A stretch of 64,000 bases of DNA. Origin: Ottowia sp. oral taxon 894. Its GTDB lineage: Bacteria; Pseudomonadota; Gammaproteobacteria; Burkholderiales; Burkholderiaceae_C. Location: the NCBI RefSeq assembly GCF_001262075.1, contig NZ_CP012073.1:2033001-2097000 (forward strand). The letters are read 5' to 3'. The notes beneath the pieces were generated by a model, which worked only from the letters and a program-made list of their open reading frames with translations, made no database searches and was not told where the DNA came from. A program made the translations under genes and the position numbers. Positions 32,842-42,344 of this stretch are shown here, piece after piece. The first letter of the stretch is position 1, and every line of letters begins with the position of its first letter.

Positions 32842-33749
32842 GCCGCCGCAAGCCGCGCTTCGCAGACTTTGCCCCGTCCGGGCATTCCGGCTTTGGGCAT
32901 TCCGAATTTCCTTCGGGCTTCAGCCCCAGCCAGCTGGGCGCGGGCCGCGCCCGCCCGGCCTTGGCCCGCCCGCGCCCGCGCACGCCGTGGCGCTCGGCCC
33001 TGGCCGGGGCTTTCATCGGGCTGGCCGTCACCCTCGTCTGGCAGGCGCCTGCCCGCTGGCTGGCCGCTGCCGTGCGCGCGGGCAGCGGCGGCATGGTGCA
33101 GCTGGCCGAGCCTTATGGCACCGTCTGGCGCGGCTCGGCCCGCCTCATGCTCGCAGGCGGCGAGGGCAGCCGTGGCCGCGTGGCGCTGCCAGGCCGCGTG
33201 CAGTGGCAGCTTTCTCCCGGCTGGCTGGCCGCCAGCGTGCGCCTTCAGGCCGATTGCTGCACGCCCCAGGGGCCGCTGGCCGCGCGCGTGCGCTGGCAGT
33301 GGGGCGGCGTGCAGGTGGCCGTGGAAGATGGCCAGTCCGCCTGGCCCGCCGCCCTCCTTGCCGGCCTGGGCACGCTGTGGAACACCGTGCAGCTGCAAGG
33401 CGACATCACGCTGCGCACGCAGGGGCTTTCTTTTGGCTGGGTGCAGGGCCGCCTGCATTTGCAAGGGCAGGCCGGGGCCACGGCGCGGCAGGTGGCTTCG
33501 CGCCTTTCGCCCCTGAAGCCGCTAGGCTCCTACAGCGTCACCCTCACGGGCGGCGAAACGCCCTCGCTGAGCCTGTCCAGCCTGCCCGGCAGCGCGCTGC
33601 TGCTGTCTGGCAGCGGGCAGTGGGTCGGCCAGCGCCTGCGCTTTACCGGCCAGGCTGAAGCCACGCCGGGCACCGAGGCGCAGCTGCTCAACCTGCTCAA
33701 TATCCTGGGCCGCCGCCAGGACAACAAGGCCGTCATCACCTTCGGGTAG
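32838..33749 (+). CDS. gspN: Type II secretion system protein GspN
   Basis: 303 residues. A Pro/Arg-rich cytoplasmic N-terminus (1-50) precedes a membrane segment (about 53-75) and a periplasmic beta-rich domain with LAEPYGTVWRGSARLML and PGRVQWQLSPGW, typical of GspN; LSPLKPLGSYSVTL and the C-terminal LLNILGRRQDNKAVITFG also fit. GspN is an accessory, non-universal T2SS component. The chosen ATG at 32838 overlaps the gspM stop; earlier in-frame starts lie inside gspM. Confidence 0.88.
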   Translation: MSRRKPRFADFAPSGHSGFGHSEFPSGFSPSQLGAGRARPALARPRPRTPWRSALAGAFIGLAVTLVWQAPARWLAAAVRAGSGGMVQLAEPYGTVWRGSARLMLAGGEGSRGRVALPGRVQWQLSPGWLAASVRLQADCCTPQGPLAARVRWQWGGVQVAVEDGQSAWPAALLAGLGTLWNTVQLQGDITLRTQGLSFGWVQGRLHLQGQAGATARQVASRLSPLKPLGSYSVTLTGGETPSLSLSSLPGSALLLSGSGQWVGQRLRFTGQAEATPGTEAQLLNLLNILGRRQDNKAVITFG

Positions 33750-33881
33750 CGCGGCGCGCGCGGCAAGGCTGGCCTGTGCTGTGCAGCCCAACCCGCCGCC
33801 TTTCATAGCCGCGCTCTGAACCGGCGCTGGCCGCGAATGAACGGGGCCAAGCCAGCAAGAGAGCGTGAAACGCGTCCCGTT

Positions 33882-33973
33882 ATTCTTGCTCCTTTATCCA
33901 TAGCAATATGTCCTAGTGGAAACTGCGCAGGACGGCATTTCGATATCCTTGAATTTGCTCCTGTTTCTGATGT
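33882..33973 (+). repeat. E1 intergenic repeat
   Basis: TATTCTTGCTCCTTT left, CATAGCAATATGTCCTAGTG core with AAACTGCGCAGGACGGCATT, CTTGAATTTGCTCCTG and TTTCTGATG right. The rest of the 360-bp gspN to BI-1 gap (33750-34109) shows no gene. Confidence 0.88.
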
Positions 33974-34109
33974 AGCCTGGCAGGCTGCGGGGCCATCCGC
34001 AAGCCTGGCGCTTCCACCTGCCGCGCGCCGCCGCTGCGCGGCAGGGCGCAGGCGGCTGCATACAATGCCGCTCCCCCTTTTGTTACCCCCTTTTTTGAGG
34101 AGATTGCGC

Positions 34110-34826
34110 ATGAGCCTGAACGACCGATTTCTGAATGATTACGCCGCTGGCTCCGCTGGCGCGGATTTCGCCGCGCAGCGCAACCGCGTGCTGCGCAACA
34201 CCTATTGGCTGCTGGCGCTGTCGCTCGTGCCGACGGTGCTGGGCGCGTGGCTGGGCATGGCCACGGGCATTGGCTATGCGTTCACGGGCTGGCTGCGGCT
34301 GGTGGTGTTTCTGGGCGGCGCGTTCGCCTTCATGTGGGCCATTCAGAAAAACCGCAATTCGGGCGCGGGCGTGGCGCTGCTGCTGGGCTTTACGTTCTTC
34401 ATGGGCGTGATGCTCTCGAGCCTGCTGGGCTTTGTGCTGGGCATGAAAAACGGCGAGGCGGTGGTGATGACGGCCGTGGGCGGCACCGCCGGCGTGTTCG
34501 CCGTGATGGCGACGCTGGCCAGCGTGATCAAGCGCGATTTGTCCGGCCTGGGGCGCTGGCTGGCGGTGGGCGCTGCCATCACGTTTGTGGGCTTCATCGC
34601 CTGCGGGCTGCTGGCGATGTTTTCCAGCAGCGCATCGCTGCCCTTGCTGATGGGGCTGTGCGCGCTGTCCATCATCGTGTTCAGCCTGTACATGCTCTAT
34701 GACATCAAGCAAATCATCGACGGCGGCGAGACGAACTACGTGATGGCCACGCTGGAGCTGTATCTGGACATCTACAACGTGTTCCAGTCCCTGCTGGTGC
34801 TGCTGGGCGTGACGAACAACGACTGA
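34110..34826 (+). CDS. Bax inhibitor-1/YccA family membrane protein
   Basis: 238 residues with seven membrane segments. The N-terminal QRNRVLRNTYWLLALSLVPT and C-terminal MLYDIKQIIDGGETNYV, LYLDIYNVFQSLL are the BI-1/YccA signature. YccA in E. coli interacts with the FtsH protease; some homologues are pH-gated Ca2+ leak channels. The ATG at 34110 follows GAGGAG. A terminator lies directly downstream. Confidence 0.93.
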   Translation: MSLNDRFLNDYAAGSAGADFAAQRNRVLRNTYWLLALSLVPTVLGAWLGMATGIGYAFTGWLRLVVFLGGAFAFMWAIQKNRNSGAGVALLLGFTFFMGVMLSSLLGFVLGMKNGEAVVMTAVGGTAGVFAVMATLASVIKRDLSGLGRWLAVGAAITFVGFIACGLLAMFSSSASLPLLMGLCALSIIVFSLYMLYDIKQIIDGGETNYVMATLELYLDIYNVFQSLLVLLGVTNND

Positions 34827-34850
34827 TTCGCCCCGGTCTGCAAAGCTGCG

Positions 34851-34874
34851 AAAGCCCGCTTCGGCGGGCTTTTT
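34851..34874 (+). terminator. Rho-independent terminator after the BI-1 gene
   Basis: AAAGCCCGC, loop TTCG, GCGGGCTTT, then TT. The UUCG tetraloop makes this an especially stable hairpin. Confidence 0.9.
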
Positions 34875-34942
34875 CTCGTCCCGCGCAAGGCATCGCGTAG
34901 CAAGATGGCTTTTTCATATCTAACAATGGGATGTAGAATTGC

Positions 34943-34959
34943 CATCTCGTTTCGAGATG
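34943..34959. promoter_or_regulatory. Palindrome overlapping the LysR gene start codon
   Basis: CATCTCG TTT CGAGATG: perfect 7-bp arms, with the presumed ATG (34957-34959) forming the end of the right arm. It could be an operator for autoregulation or an mRNA hairpin that hides the start. Confidence 0.45.
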
Positions 34960-35928
34960 AATTTCATGACCGCCGTGCCCGATTCCGCCGCCGCGCATGA
35001 CTTTGCCCGCCGCCTGGACTTCACCACGCTGCAACTGTTTGTGGCCGTGGGGGAGACGGGCAGCATCGGCCGCGCCGCCGCGCGCGAGGCGCTGGCCGCG
35101 TCGGCCGTGAGCAAGCGGCTTTCGGAGCTGGAGGCCCTGGCGGGCGTGCCGCTGCTGCTGCGCCACGCGCGCGGCGTGGCGCTCACGCCAGCGGGGCAAA
35201 GCCTGCTGCGCCACGCGCAAGAAGCGCTGTTCGGGCTGGAGAAGATGCAGGCGGCGCTGGGCGAATACGCCAGCGGCGCGCGCGGGCCGGTGCGCGTGCA
35301 CGCCAGCATCTCGGCGGTGGTGCAGTTTCTGCCCGACGATCTGGGGCGCTTCGTGCGCGAAAACGCGGACGTGAAGATTGAGCTGCAAGAGCACTTGTCC
35401 GCCGACGTGGTGCGCGCCGTGCAGGAAGGCGCGGCGGACGTGGGCATCTGCAACGCCAGCGCCTTGCCGCCCGCGCCGGGCCGCGCCGCGCCGCTGCAAT
35501 CGCGCCCCTACCGGCAAGACCGCCTGCTGCTGGCCGTGCCGCAGGGCCACCCGCTGGCCGGGCGCGATGAAGTGGCTTTTGCCGACACGCTGGCCTTTGA
35601 CCACGTGGGGCTGCAAGCGGGCAGCTCCATCAGCCAGGCCATGCAGCAGGCGGCCCGCCGCGCCGGGCGGCCCGTGCGGCTGCGCGTGCGCGTCACGGGC
35701 CTGGCCGCCATGTGCCGCATGATTGACAACGGCCTGGGCGTGGGCCTGATGCCCGGGCGCGCCTTCGCGCTGCTGCGCGGCGTGGGCCAGGGCCGCCTGC
35801 TGGGCGTGCCGCTGGCTGACGCCTGGGCGCTGCGCCAGATTGCCCTGATCGCCCGCGACTTCGACAGCCTGCCCGCCCCCGCCCGCGCGCTGGTGGCGCA
35901 CCTGGCGGCGGATGCGCCGCCCGCCTGA
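34957..35928 (+). CDS. LysR-type transcriptional regulator
   Basis: 323 residues. The N-terminal winged helix (about 20-80) shows LQLFVAVGETGSIGRAAARE, SAVSKRLSELEALAGVPLLL and GVALTPAG, followed by a substrate-binding domain. It lies 82 bp upstream of leuC in the same direction, an arrangement common in Burkholderiales. It may regulate the leucine operon, but a different target is possible. The ATG at 34957 is chosen; one at 34966 is an alternative; neither has a good ribosome site, and the first lies in a palindrome. Confidence 0.9.
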   Translation: MNFMTAVPDSAAAHDFARRLDFTTLQLFVAVGETGSIGRAAAREALAASAVSKRLSELEALAGVPLLLRHARGVALTPAGQSLLRHAQEALFGLEKMQAALGEYASGARGPVRVHASISAVVQFLPDDLGRFVRENADVKIELQEHLSADVVRAVQEGAADVGICNASALPPAPGRAAPLQSRPYRQDRLLLAVPQGHPLAGRDEVAFADTLAFDHVGLQAGSSISQAMQQAARRAGRPVRLRVRVTGLAAMCRMIDNGLGVGLMPGRAFALLRGVGQGRLLGVPLADAWALRQIALIARDFDSLPAPARALVAHLAADAPPA

Positions 35929-36010
35929 AAGCCTTTGCGCAAGCCCTTCAAGCCTTTCCTTCAAGCCTTTGCTTCCCCCGTTTTTTTGACACGCAAGAGA
36001 AAGAAAAACC

Positions 36011-37516
36011 ATGACCCACGCCGCCCCCCGCACCCTGTATGACAAGCTCTGGGACGAGCACGTCGTCTCCACCGAAGAAGACGGCACCGCCATCCTCTAC
36101 ATCGACCGCCACCTGGTACACGAAGTCACCAGCCCGCAAGCCTTCGAGGGCCTGCGCGAGGCGGGGCGCAAGGTGTGGCGCATCAGCTCCATCGTCGCCA
36201 CTGCCGACCACAACACACCCACCACCGGCTGGGAAAAGGGCCTGGCCGGCATTGAAGACCCCATCAGCCGCGAGCAAGTCATGACGCTGGACGCCAACGT
36301 GCGCGCCAGCGGCGCGGCGGCCTACTTTCCCTTCTTGAGCCAGCGCCAGGGCATCGTGCACGTCATCGGCCCTGAAAACGGCGCCACGCTGCCGGGCATG
36401 ACCGTGGTTTGCGGCGACAGCCACACCAGCACCCACGGCGCATTCGGCGCGCTGGCGCACGGCATCGGCACCAGCGAAGTCGAGCACGTCATGGCCACGC
36501 AAACGCTGCTGGCCAAAAAGGCCAAAAACATGCTCATCCGCGTGGAAGGCCAGGCCGCCCCCGGCATCACCGCCAAAGACATCGTGCTGGCCATCATCGG
36601 CAAGATCGGCACCGCAGGCGGCACGGGCTACACCATCGAATTTGCGGGCAGCGCCATCCGCGCCCTGAGCATGGAAGGGCGCATGACCGTGTGCAACATG
36701 GCCATTGAAGCGGGCGCGCGCGCCGGGCTGGTGGCCGTGGACGAAAAAACCATCGACTACTTCAAGGGCCGCCTGCTGGCCCCCGGCACCGACGCGGCCA
36801 CCGGCCAGTTCACGGGCGGCCCCGAATGGGAGCAGGCCGTGGCCTACTGGCGCACCCTGCACTCCGACCCCGGCGCGCACTTTGACGCCGTGGTGGAGCT
36901 GGACGCCGCGCAAATCGTCCCGCAAGTCACCTGGGGCACCAGCCCCGAAATGGTGCTGGGTATAGACGGCTGCGTGCCCGACCCCGCGCAAGAAGCCAAC
37001 GCCTCGCGGCGCGGCGCCATCGAGCGCGCGCTTGCCTACATGGGCCTGACGCCCGGCAAGGCGCTGCGCGACATCGCCATCGACAAAGTCTTCATCGGCA
37101 GCTGCACCAACAGCCGCATTGAAGACATGCGCGAAGCCGCCGCCGTCATCCGCCGCCTGGGCCGCAAGCTCGCGCCCAACGTCAAGCTGGCGATGGTTGT
37201 GCCCGGCTCCGGCCTGGTCAAAAGGCAGGCCGAAGCCGAAGGGCTGGACAAAGTGTTCACCGAAGCGGGCTTCGAGTGGCGCGAACCCGGATGCAGCATG
37301 TGCCTGGCCATGAACGCCGACCGCCTGGAGCCGGGCGAGCGCTGCGCCTCCACCAGCAACCGCAACTTTGAAGGCCGCCAGGGCGCGGGCGGGCGCACCC
37401 ACCTCGTCAGCCCCGCCATGGCCGCCGCCGCCGCGCTGCACGGGCACTTCGTGGACATCCGCGAGCTGGGCGCAGACGACGCGCGCGCCGCGCCTCATGC
37501 CAGTGAAACGGTTTAA
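36011..37516 (+). CDS. leuC: 3-isopropylmalate dehydratase large subunit
   Basis: 501 residues. With LeuD it isomerises 2- to 3-isopropylmalate in leucine biosynthesis. Aconitase-type 4Fe-4S cysteines are visible in [17 protein letters not shown] (about residue 365) and GCSMCLAMN (about residue 427); substrate-binding [14 protein letters not shown] is near residue 135. Slightly longer than the E. coli enzyme because of an insert around residues 270-285. The stop touches an E1 copy. leuD and leuB follow, interrupted by three small unrelated genes. Confidence 0.96.
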   Translation: MTHAAPRTLYDKLWDEHVVSTEEDGTAILYIDRHLVHEVTSPQAFEGLREAGRKVWRISSIVATADHNTPTTGWEKGLAGIEDPISREQVMTLDANVRASGAAAYFPFLSQRQGIVHVIGPENGATLPGMTVVCGDSHTSTHGAFGALAHGIGTSEVEHVMATQTLLAKKAKNMLIRVEGQAAPGITAKDIVLAIIGKIGTAGGTGYTIEFAGSAIRALSMEGRMTVCNMAIEAGARAGLVAVDEKTIDYFKGRLLAPGTDAATGQFTGGPEWEQAVAYWRTLHSDPGAHFDAVVELDAAQIVPQVTWGTSPEMVLGIDGCVPDPAQEANASRRGAIERALAYMGLTPGKALRDIAIDKVFIGSCTNSRIEDMREAAAVIRRLGRKLAPNVKLAMVVPGSGLVKRQAEAEGLDKVFTEAGFEWREPGCSMCLAMNADRLEPGERCASTSNRNFEGRQGAGGRTHLVSPAMAAAAALHGHFVDIRELGADDARAAPHASETV

Positions 37517-37600
37517 AAAGCAGAGCAAATTCAGGAGCCAGAAAACGGCGTCCGCGCACTGTTCACCGGGACATCACGCTATGGAAGCAGGAGCGAAATC
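37516..37600 (-). repeat. E1 intergenic repeat touching the leuC stop
   Basis: AAAAGCAGAGCAAATTCAGG, core CACCGGGACATCACGCTATG, end AGCAGGAGCGAAAT. Begins at the leuC stop codon. With the opposite-facing copy at 37938 it brackets the entericidin-like gene. Confidence 0.85.
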
Positions 37601-37734
37601 AGCGCCAAAACCAGCGCGCCGGCCCAGCCCGGCCCAAAGGCACAATGCCCATGCCGCCGCACGAGAAGAAAGCTCCACGCAAGCCTCGCGCGCTCCCCGC
37701 GCGGCGGCACATCCACTCACCAAAGGAGAGAACC

Positions 37735-37872
37735 ATGAAGAAAGCCACCCTCGCCCTCTTTGCCGCCCTGCTGGCCGCCCTCACGCTGGCCGGCTGCAAC
37801 ACCGTGCACGGCCTTGGCCAGGACGTGCAGGCGGGCGGCCGCGCCATCGAGCGCGCCGCCGACCGCCACTGA
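37735..37872 (+). CDS. ecnB: Entericidin A/B family lipoprotein
   Basis: 45 residues: MKKATLALFAALLAALTLAG signal peptide with lipobox LAGC (Cys22) and short mature tail GLGQDVQAGGRAIERAA, the entericidin signature. Predicted membrane lipoprotein; entericidins form a bacteriolytic toxin/antidote pair in enterobacteria, but a single gene like this one is common in leu operons of this group and its role is unclear. AAAGGAG precedes the ATG. Confidence 0.9.
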   Translation: MKKATLALFAALLAALTLAGCNTVHGLGQDVQAGGRAIERAADRH

Positions 37873-37937
37873 ACGGCGCGGCCTCTTGCCCGCGCCTCCT
37901 GGCGCAGCACGCAGGGCAAGGGGCCGTTTCTGCTCTT

Positions 37938-38030
37938 CGTTTCCGCTCTTCATTCCATAGCATGATGTCCTGGTGGACAGTGCGCGAGCGCCGTTTTCCC
38001 CTCTTTGGATTTGCTCCTTTTTTCAAAGTC
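37938..38030 (+). repeat. E1 intergenic repeat
   Basis: TTTCCGCTCTTCATTCCATAGC left, ATGATGTCCTGGTGGACAGT core, TTGGATTTGCTCCTT right, then TTTTCAAAG in place of the usual TGATG. Confidence 0.82.
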
Positions 38031-38063
38031 TTTCATGCGCAGTCCGGACCGAAGGAAACGCCC

Positions 38064-38537
38064 ATGACCATCCGCCGCGCCCAAGCCCAAGACCAAAAAC
38101 GCATAGGCGAGCTGCTGGATCAGGTGCACGATATTCACGCCCGGGCGCGGCCCGACATTTTCAAAATTGGCCGGAGAAAATATCCGGATGCCGAACTTGA
38201 AAAACGGCTGGCCGACGCGCAAAACCCCGTTTTTGTTTATGAAGACGAAAATGGCGCCGTGCAAGGCTATGCCTTTTGCGAACTGCAGGAAACGCAAGGC
38301 CACCCTTCACTGGCCGGCCGGCGGGTTTTGTATCTGGATGATTTGTGCGTGAACGCCGCCTGCCGTGGCCAGCATATTGGCAAAAGGCTTTATGAATATG
38401 TTCTTGAATATGCCCGCCGCGAGCAATGCGACAGTCTGACGCTGAATGTATGGCACGCCAATGAAAGCGCGTCCGGGTTTTATCGCAAGCTGGGCCTTGC
38501 GCCGCTCAAAACGCTGATGGAGCAGCGCCTTTCCTGA
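38064..38537 (+). CDS. GNAT family N-acetyltransferase
   Basis: 157 residues, Gcn5-related fold. LYLDDLCVNAACRGQHIGKR (residues about 90-109) holds the acetyl-CoA-binding RGQHIG motif A, and VWHANESASGFYRKLGL is motif B. Acceptor unknown. The ATG at 38064 follows GAAGGAAA. Base composition is slightly less GC-rich than the leu genes, and it is located between leuC and leuD, which suggests an insertion into the operon. Confidence 0.9.
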   Translation: MTIRRAQAQDQKRIGELLDQVHDIHARARPDIFKIGRRKYPDAELEKRLADAQNPVFVYEDENGAVQGYAFCELQETQGHPSLAGRRVLYLDDLCVNAACRGQHIGKRLYEYVLEYARREQCDSLTLNVWHANESASGFYRKLGLAPLKTLMEQRLS

Positions 38538-38568
38538 TTTTTTTTTGATTTTCTGACGGATTTTTCTC

Positions 38569-38973
38569 ATGCGTTTTCATTTTCTGGTTTCCGCTGCCTT
38601 GCTGGCTGCCGCCCTGCCTTTGCAGGCCCAGGCCCAAAGCGGGCGCGCCTGCATGATCGAGTCGCCCATCCAGACGCTGGGCGCGCCCACGGTCATTACC
38701 GATTGCCTGCAAGGCCGCAAGGGCACAAGCCGCTCCGCCATCAGGGACCGCTGCGAAGGCGTGGCCTGGAACAACGCGGGCGGCATGGGCCGCAGCAACA
38801 GCGTCAATCTCACCTGGCTGCCCCAATGCCCCCGGCGCGATGCCGACGCCGTGTGCCGGGGCGCGTATGAAGGCGAATTCGACACCTGGCACTATGGCCG
38901 CAACGAGGGCCAGCTGGCCTCGCTGGCCGAAGAATGCGAGGCCGACGGCGGCCAGTGGGAGGAGTTTGAATAA
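38569..38973 (+). CDS. Exported protein of unknown function, six cysteines
   Basis: 134 residues. A clear Sec signal peptide ([20 protein letters not shown], cut near residue 23) precedes a mature domain with cysteines at 28, 46, 62, 87, 96 and 123, an even number that could form three disulfides. No family recognised. It sits between the GNAT gene and leuD on the same strand, so it is probably co-transcribed with the leucine genes. Periplasmic location is predicted; function is not known. Confidence 0.75.
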   Translation: MRFHFLVSAALLAAALPLQAQAQSGRACMIESPIQTLGAPTVITDCLQGRKGTSRSAIRDRCEGVAWNNAGGMGRSNSVNLTWLPQCPRRDADAVCRGAYEGEFDTWHYGRNEGQLASLAEECEADGGQWEEFE

Positions 38974-39028
38974 GGCCGGCCTGCCGCCTTTTGCCGTTTT
39001 TTTCCGTCTTCCGCACACTGCAAATCTC

Positions 39029-39673
39029 ATGGACAAATTCACCCTTCACACCGGCATCGTCGCGCCCATGGACCGCGAAAACGTGGATACCGACGCCATC
39101 ATCCCGAAGCAGTTTCTCAAGTCCATCAAGCGCACGGGCTTCGGCCCCAACCTGTTTGACGAATGGCGCTATCTGGACAAGGGCGAGCCGGGCATGGACC
39201 CCGCCAGCCGCCAGCCCAATCCTGACTTCGTGCTCAACCAGCCGCGCTACGCAGGCGCTTCCATCCTGCTGGCGCGGCGCAACTTCGGCTGCGGCTCCAG
39301 CCGCGAGCACGCGCCCTGGGCCATTGCGCAATACGGCTTTCGCGCGCTCATTGCCCCCAGCTATGCCGACATCTTCTTCAACAACTGCTTCAAAAACGGC
39401 CTGCTGCCCATCGTGCAGCCCGAAGAAGTGGTCAGCCAGCTTTTTGCCGAAGTGGCCACTACGCCCGGCTACCGCCTCACCATCGATCTGGAGCGCCAGC
39501 GCATCGTCAAGCCCGACGGCAGCGAAATCGCCTTTGACGTGCAGCCCTTCCGCAAATACTGCCTGCTGGGCGGGCTGGACGACATCGGCCTGACGCTGCG
39601 CCACCAGGACGGCATCCGCGCCTTCGAGGCCCGCCGCCTGGCCGCCAAGCCCTGGCTGGCGCACACGCTCTGA
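39029..39673 (+). CDS. leuD: 3-isopropylmalate dehydratase small subunit
   Basis: 214 residues, the swivelling domain that completes the LeuC active site. Signature: [20 protein letters not shown] near residue 17, [17 protein letters not shown] near residue 82 and [20 protein letters not shown]. Normal length. The ATG at 39029 gives [18 protein letters not shown], the family start. Confidence 0.96.
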   Translation: MDKFTLHTGIVAPMDRENVDTDAIIPKQFLKSIKRTGFGPNLFDEWRYLDKGEPGMDPASRQPNPDFVLNQPRYAGASILLARRNFGCGSSREHAPWAIAQYGFRALIAPSYADIFFNNCFKNGLLPIVQPEEVVSQLFAEVATTPGYRLTIDLERQRIVKPDGSEIAFDVQPFRKYCLLGGLDDIGLTLRHQDGIRAFEARRLAAKPWLAHTL

Positions 39674-39691
39674 AAGCCTGCCAGCAGAGTC

Positions 39692-39836
39692 ATTTGCTCC
39701 CGGAACCATAGCTGCCTGCGCTGATTTCACAAGGGCTGGAAAGGCGTGATGCCTTTTTTGCCCCCTTTTTTGAAGGCGTATCCGCCGCCAGCGCCCGCCA
39801 AATCAGCGCCAGCAGCTATGAAATCGGAAGCAAATA
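39692..39836. repeat. Inverted pair of E1 left ends
   Basis: ATTTGCTCCCGGAACCATAGCTG at the left and GCAGCTATGAAATCGGAAGC with AAAT at the right are near-perfect inverted repeats of the E1 left end, about 97 bp apart. The middle holds ATAGCTGCCTGCGCTGATTT, similar to Comamonadaceae repeats. It looks like two head-to-head E1 copies, or an ancestral palindromic form. It fills the leuD-leuB gap. Confidence 0.6.
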
Positions 39837-39881
39837 GCTTTCTTTCCCCTTTCCTCCACTCCTGAAAAGCGAAAGCGCCCC

Positions 39882-40952
39882 ATGAAAATCGCCCTTCTGC
39901 CTGGCGACGGCATTGGCCCCGAAATCGTGGCCGAGGCTGTCAAAGTTCTCAAAGCCCTGGCCCTGCCCCTTGAAATGCAGGAAGCTGCCGTGGGCGGCGC
40001 GGCCTACGCCGCCTGCGGCCACCCGCTGCCCGAAGCCACGCTCAGGCTCGCGCAAGAGGCTGACGCCGTGCTCTTTGGCGCCGTGGGCGACCCCCGATAC
40101 GACCAGCTGGAGCGCCATCTGCGGCCCGAGCAGGCCATCCTGGGCCTGCGCAAGGCGCTGGGGCTGTTTGCCAACCTGCGCCCGGCCATTTGCCACGCGC
40201 CGCTCACGCACGCCTCCAGCCTCAAGTCCGAACTCGTGGCGGGGCTGGACATCCTCATCATCCGCGAGCTGACGGGCGACATCTACTTCGGCCAGCCGCG
40301 CGGGCGCCGCAGCGCCCCCGACGGCCCCTTTGCCGGCAGCGAAGAAGCCTTTGACACCATGCGCTACAGCCGCCCCGAAATCGAGCGCATCGCCCACGTG
40401 GCCTTCCAGGCCGCGCAAAAGCGCCAGGGCCGCGTGACCAGCGTGGACAAGGCCAACGTGCTGGAAACCTCGCAACTGTGGCGCGACGCGGTGTGCGACG
40501 TGCACCGCCAATACCCCGGCGTGCAGCTCGATCACATGTACGTGGACAACGCCGCCATGCAGCTGGCGCGCGCGCCCCGGCAGTTTGACGTCATCGTCAC
40601 CGGCAACCTCTTTGGCGACATCCTCAGCGACGAAGCCGCCATGCTCACCGGCAGCATCGGCATGCTGCCCTCGGCCAGCCTCAACGACAAAAAGCAGGGC
40701 CTGTACGAACCCAGCCACGGCAGCGCCCCCGACATTGCCGGTCAGGGCATCGCCAACCCGCTGGCCACCATCCTCAGCGCGGCCATGATGCTGCGCTTCA
40801 GCCTGAACCAGCCCGAAGCCGCCGCCCGCATTGAAGCGGCCGTGCAGTCCGTGCTCGCCCAGGGCCTGCGCACGCCCGACATTGCCAGCGAAGGCACGCG
40901 CAAAGTGGGCACGCGCGAAATGGGCGACGCCGTGGCGGCGGCGCTGGCATGA
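39882..40952 (+). CDS. leuB: 3-isopropylmalate dehydrogenase
   Basis: 356 residues. Oxidative decarboxylation of 3-isopropylmalate with NAD+. The start [15 protein letters not shown], the substrate-loop [14 protein letters not shown] and the metal/NAD region [39 protein letters not shown] are all intact. The ATG at 39882 is 208 bp after leuD, separated by E1 ends. Its stop overlaps the tas start. Confidence 0.97.
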   Translation: MKIALLPGDGIGPEIVAEAVKVLKALALPLEMQEAAVGGAAYAACGHPLPEATLRLAQEADAVLFGAVGDPRYDQLERHLRPEQAILGLRKALGLFANLRPAICHAPLTHASSLKSELVAGLDILIIRELTGDIYFGQPRGRRSAPDGPFAGSEEAFDTMRYSRPEIERIAHVAFQAAQKRQGRVTSVDKANVLETSQLWRDAVCDVHRQYPGVQLDHMYVDNAAMQLARAPRQFDVIVTGNLFGDILSDEAAMLTGSIGMLPSASLNDKKQGLYEPSHGSAPDIAGQGIANPLATILSAAMMLRFSLNQPEAAARIEAAVQSVLAQGLRTPDIASEGTRKVGTREMGDAVAAALA

Positions 40953-42019
40953 GCCGGCCCATGAAACCCCTGACGCCCATCGCCCTCGGCCCGCTGCGCG
41001 TGACCCCCATCTGCCTGGGCGCCATGACCTTTGGCGAACAGGTGAATGAGGCGGACGCGCACGCCATACTGGACCGCGCCGTGGAGCGCGGCGTGACTTT
41101 TCTCGACACGGCGGAGATGTACCCCGTGCCCCCCAGCGCTGCCACCGCCGGGGCGACGGAAACCTTCATGGGCCGCTGGCTGCGCCAGCGCCCCGGCATG
41201 CGCCAGCGCGTGACCCTGGCCACCAAAGTGGCCGGCCCCGCGCGGGACATGCCCTGGCTGCGCCCTGGCAAGGGCATGACGGCCGCCGACATCATCGCCT
41301 CCTGCGAAGGCTCGCTGCGCCGCCTGCAAACCGAAGTCATCGACCTCTACCAGATTCACTGGCCGGAGCGTCACGCGCCCCGCTTCGGGCAGATGTATTA
41401 CGACCCGGCGCAAGAGAGCGCGCAAACGCCCATCCTGGAGCAGCTTCAGGCCCTGCAAAAACTGGTGCAGGCGGGCAAAGTGCGGGCCATCGGCCTGTCC
41501 AACGAAACGCCCTACGGCGTGCACGAATTCGTGCGCCTGGCCGAGGCCCACGGCCTGCCCCGGCCCGTGAGCGTGCAAAACCCCTACTGCCTCACCAGCC
41601 GCGCCTACGACAACGGGCTGGACGAAACTTGCCACCGCCTGGGCGTGGGGCTGCTGGCCTACTCGCCGCTGGCCTTCGGCCTGCTGACGGGCAAATACGA
41701 CGCCACCGGCTTTGGCGTGCCGCAAGCGCCCGCTGGCCGCATGAACGGCGAGCGCGCCAAAAGCCAGCGCTGGGGCCGCCCGCAGGCTTTTGAAGCCGCC
41801 CGCCGCTACAACCGCCTGGCGCGCGAAAACGGCCTCACGCCCACGCAAATGGCGCTGGCCTTCTGCTACCGCTCCTGGCGCGTGGCCAGCACCATCATCG
41901 GCGTGACCTCGCTGGCGCAACTGGACGAAGACCTCGACGCCTGGAGCGTGACGCTGCCGCCCGACCTGCTGCAAGCCATCGACGCCATCCGCCTTGAAAT
42001 GCGCGACCCCGCCAGCTGA
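40949..42019 (+). CDS. tas: Aldo/keto reductase, Tas-like
   Basis: 356 residues, TIM-barrel NADPH-dependent reductase. [20 protein letters not shown] and [20 protein letters not shown] match E. coli Tas closely; the catalytic Asp and Tyr lie in the latter, Lys in [11 protein letters not shown] and the His in [11 protein letters not shown]. Tas complements a prephenate dehydrogenase defect in E. coli, but its physiological substrate is unknown. Start overlaps the leuB stop in ATGA; an ATG at 40961 is an alternative. Confidence 0.92.
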   Translation: MSRPMKPLTPIALGPLRVTPICLGAMTFGEQVNEADAHAILDRAVERGVTFLDTAEMYPVPPSAATAGATETFMGRWLRQRPGMRQRVTLATKVAGPARDMPWLRPGKGMTAADIIASCEGSLRRLQTEVIDLYQIHWPERHAPRFGQMYYDPAQESAQTPILEQLQALQKLVQAGKVRAIGLSNETPYGVHEFVRLAEAHGLPRPVSVQNPYCLTSRAYDNGLDETCHRLGVGLLAYSPLAFGLLTGKYDATGFGVPQAPAGRMNGERAKSQRWGRPQAFEAARRYNRLARENGLTPTQMALAFCYRSWRVASTIIGVTSLAQLDEDLDAWSVTLPPDLLQAIDAIRLEMRDPAS

Positions 42020-42020
42020 G

Positions 42021-42170
42021 AGACTGCCCGCCATCTGTCCGTGGGAGCAAAAGCACGGACTCAAGGCGCTTTGCGGCGCGGCCAATCCTCGCCGGGCTGC
42101 CCAGCCCGTCTGCGCCTTGCTGCCCATCCCGGCTTGCACTGCCGCCCCTCGCGGCAGGCCCCCTTCCGCT
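42021..42170. repeat. E2 element, decayed copy
   Basis: CTGTCCGTGGGAGCAAAAGC, then CCAATCCTCGCCGGGCTGCC and CTGCGCCTTGCTGCCCATCC align in order with the E2 copy at 48626. The terminal inverted repeats are eroded. Forms, with an E1 copy, the 325-bp gap between tas and ybaK. Confidence 0.55.
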
Positions 42171-42176
42171 GCACGG

Positions 42177-42264
42177 CATCAAAAACAAGAGCAAATTCAG
42201 AGGGGTGAAAAACCGTTTTGCGCAGATTCCACTAGGACTTCATGCTATGGATAAAATAGCAAAA
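42177..42264 (-). repeat. E1 intergenic repeat
   Basis: CATCAAAAACAAGAGCAAAT, core CCACTAGGACTTCATGCTAT, end AATAGCAAAAT. Directly abuts the decayed E2 copy. Confidence 0.87.
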
Positions 42265-42344
42265 TACGCCTGCTTGCCCGCTGCTGCCAGCTCCCGCCCA
42301 TTCCGCGCCGCGCGCCCCTTGCGGCCAGGCCATGAACCAGCGCC

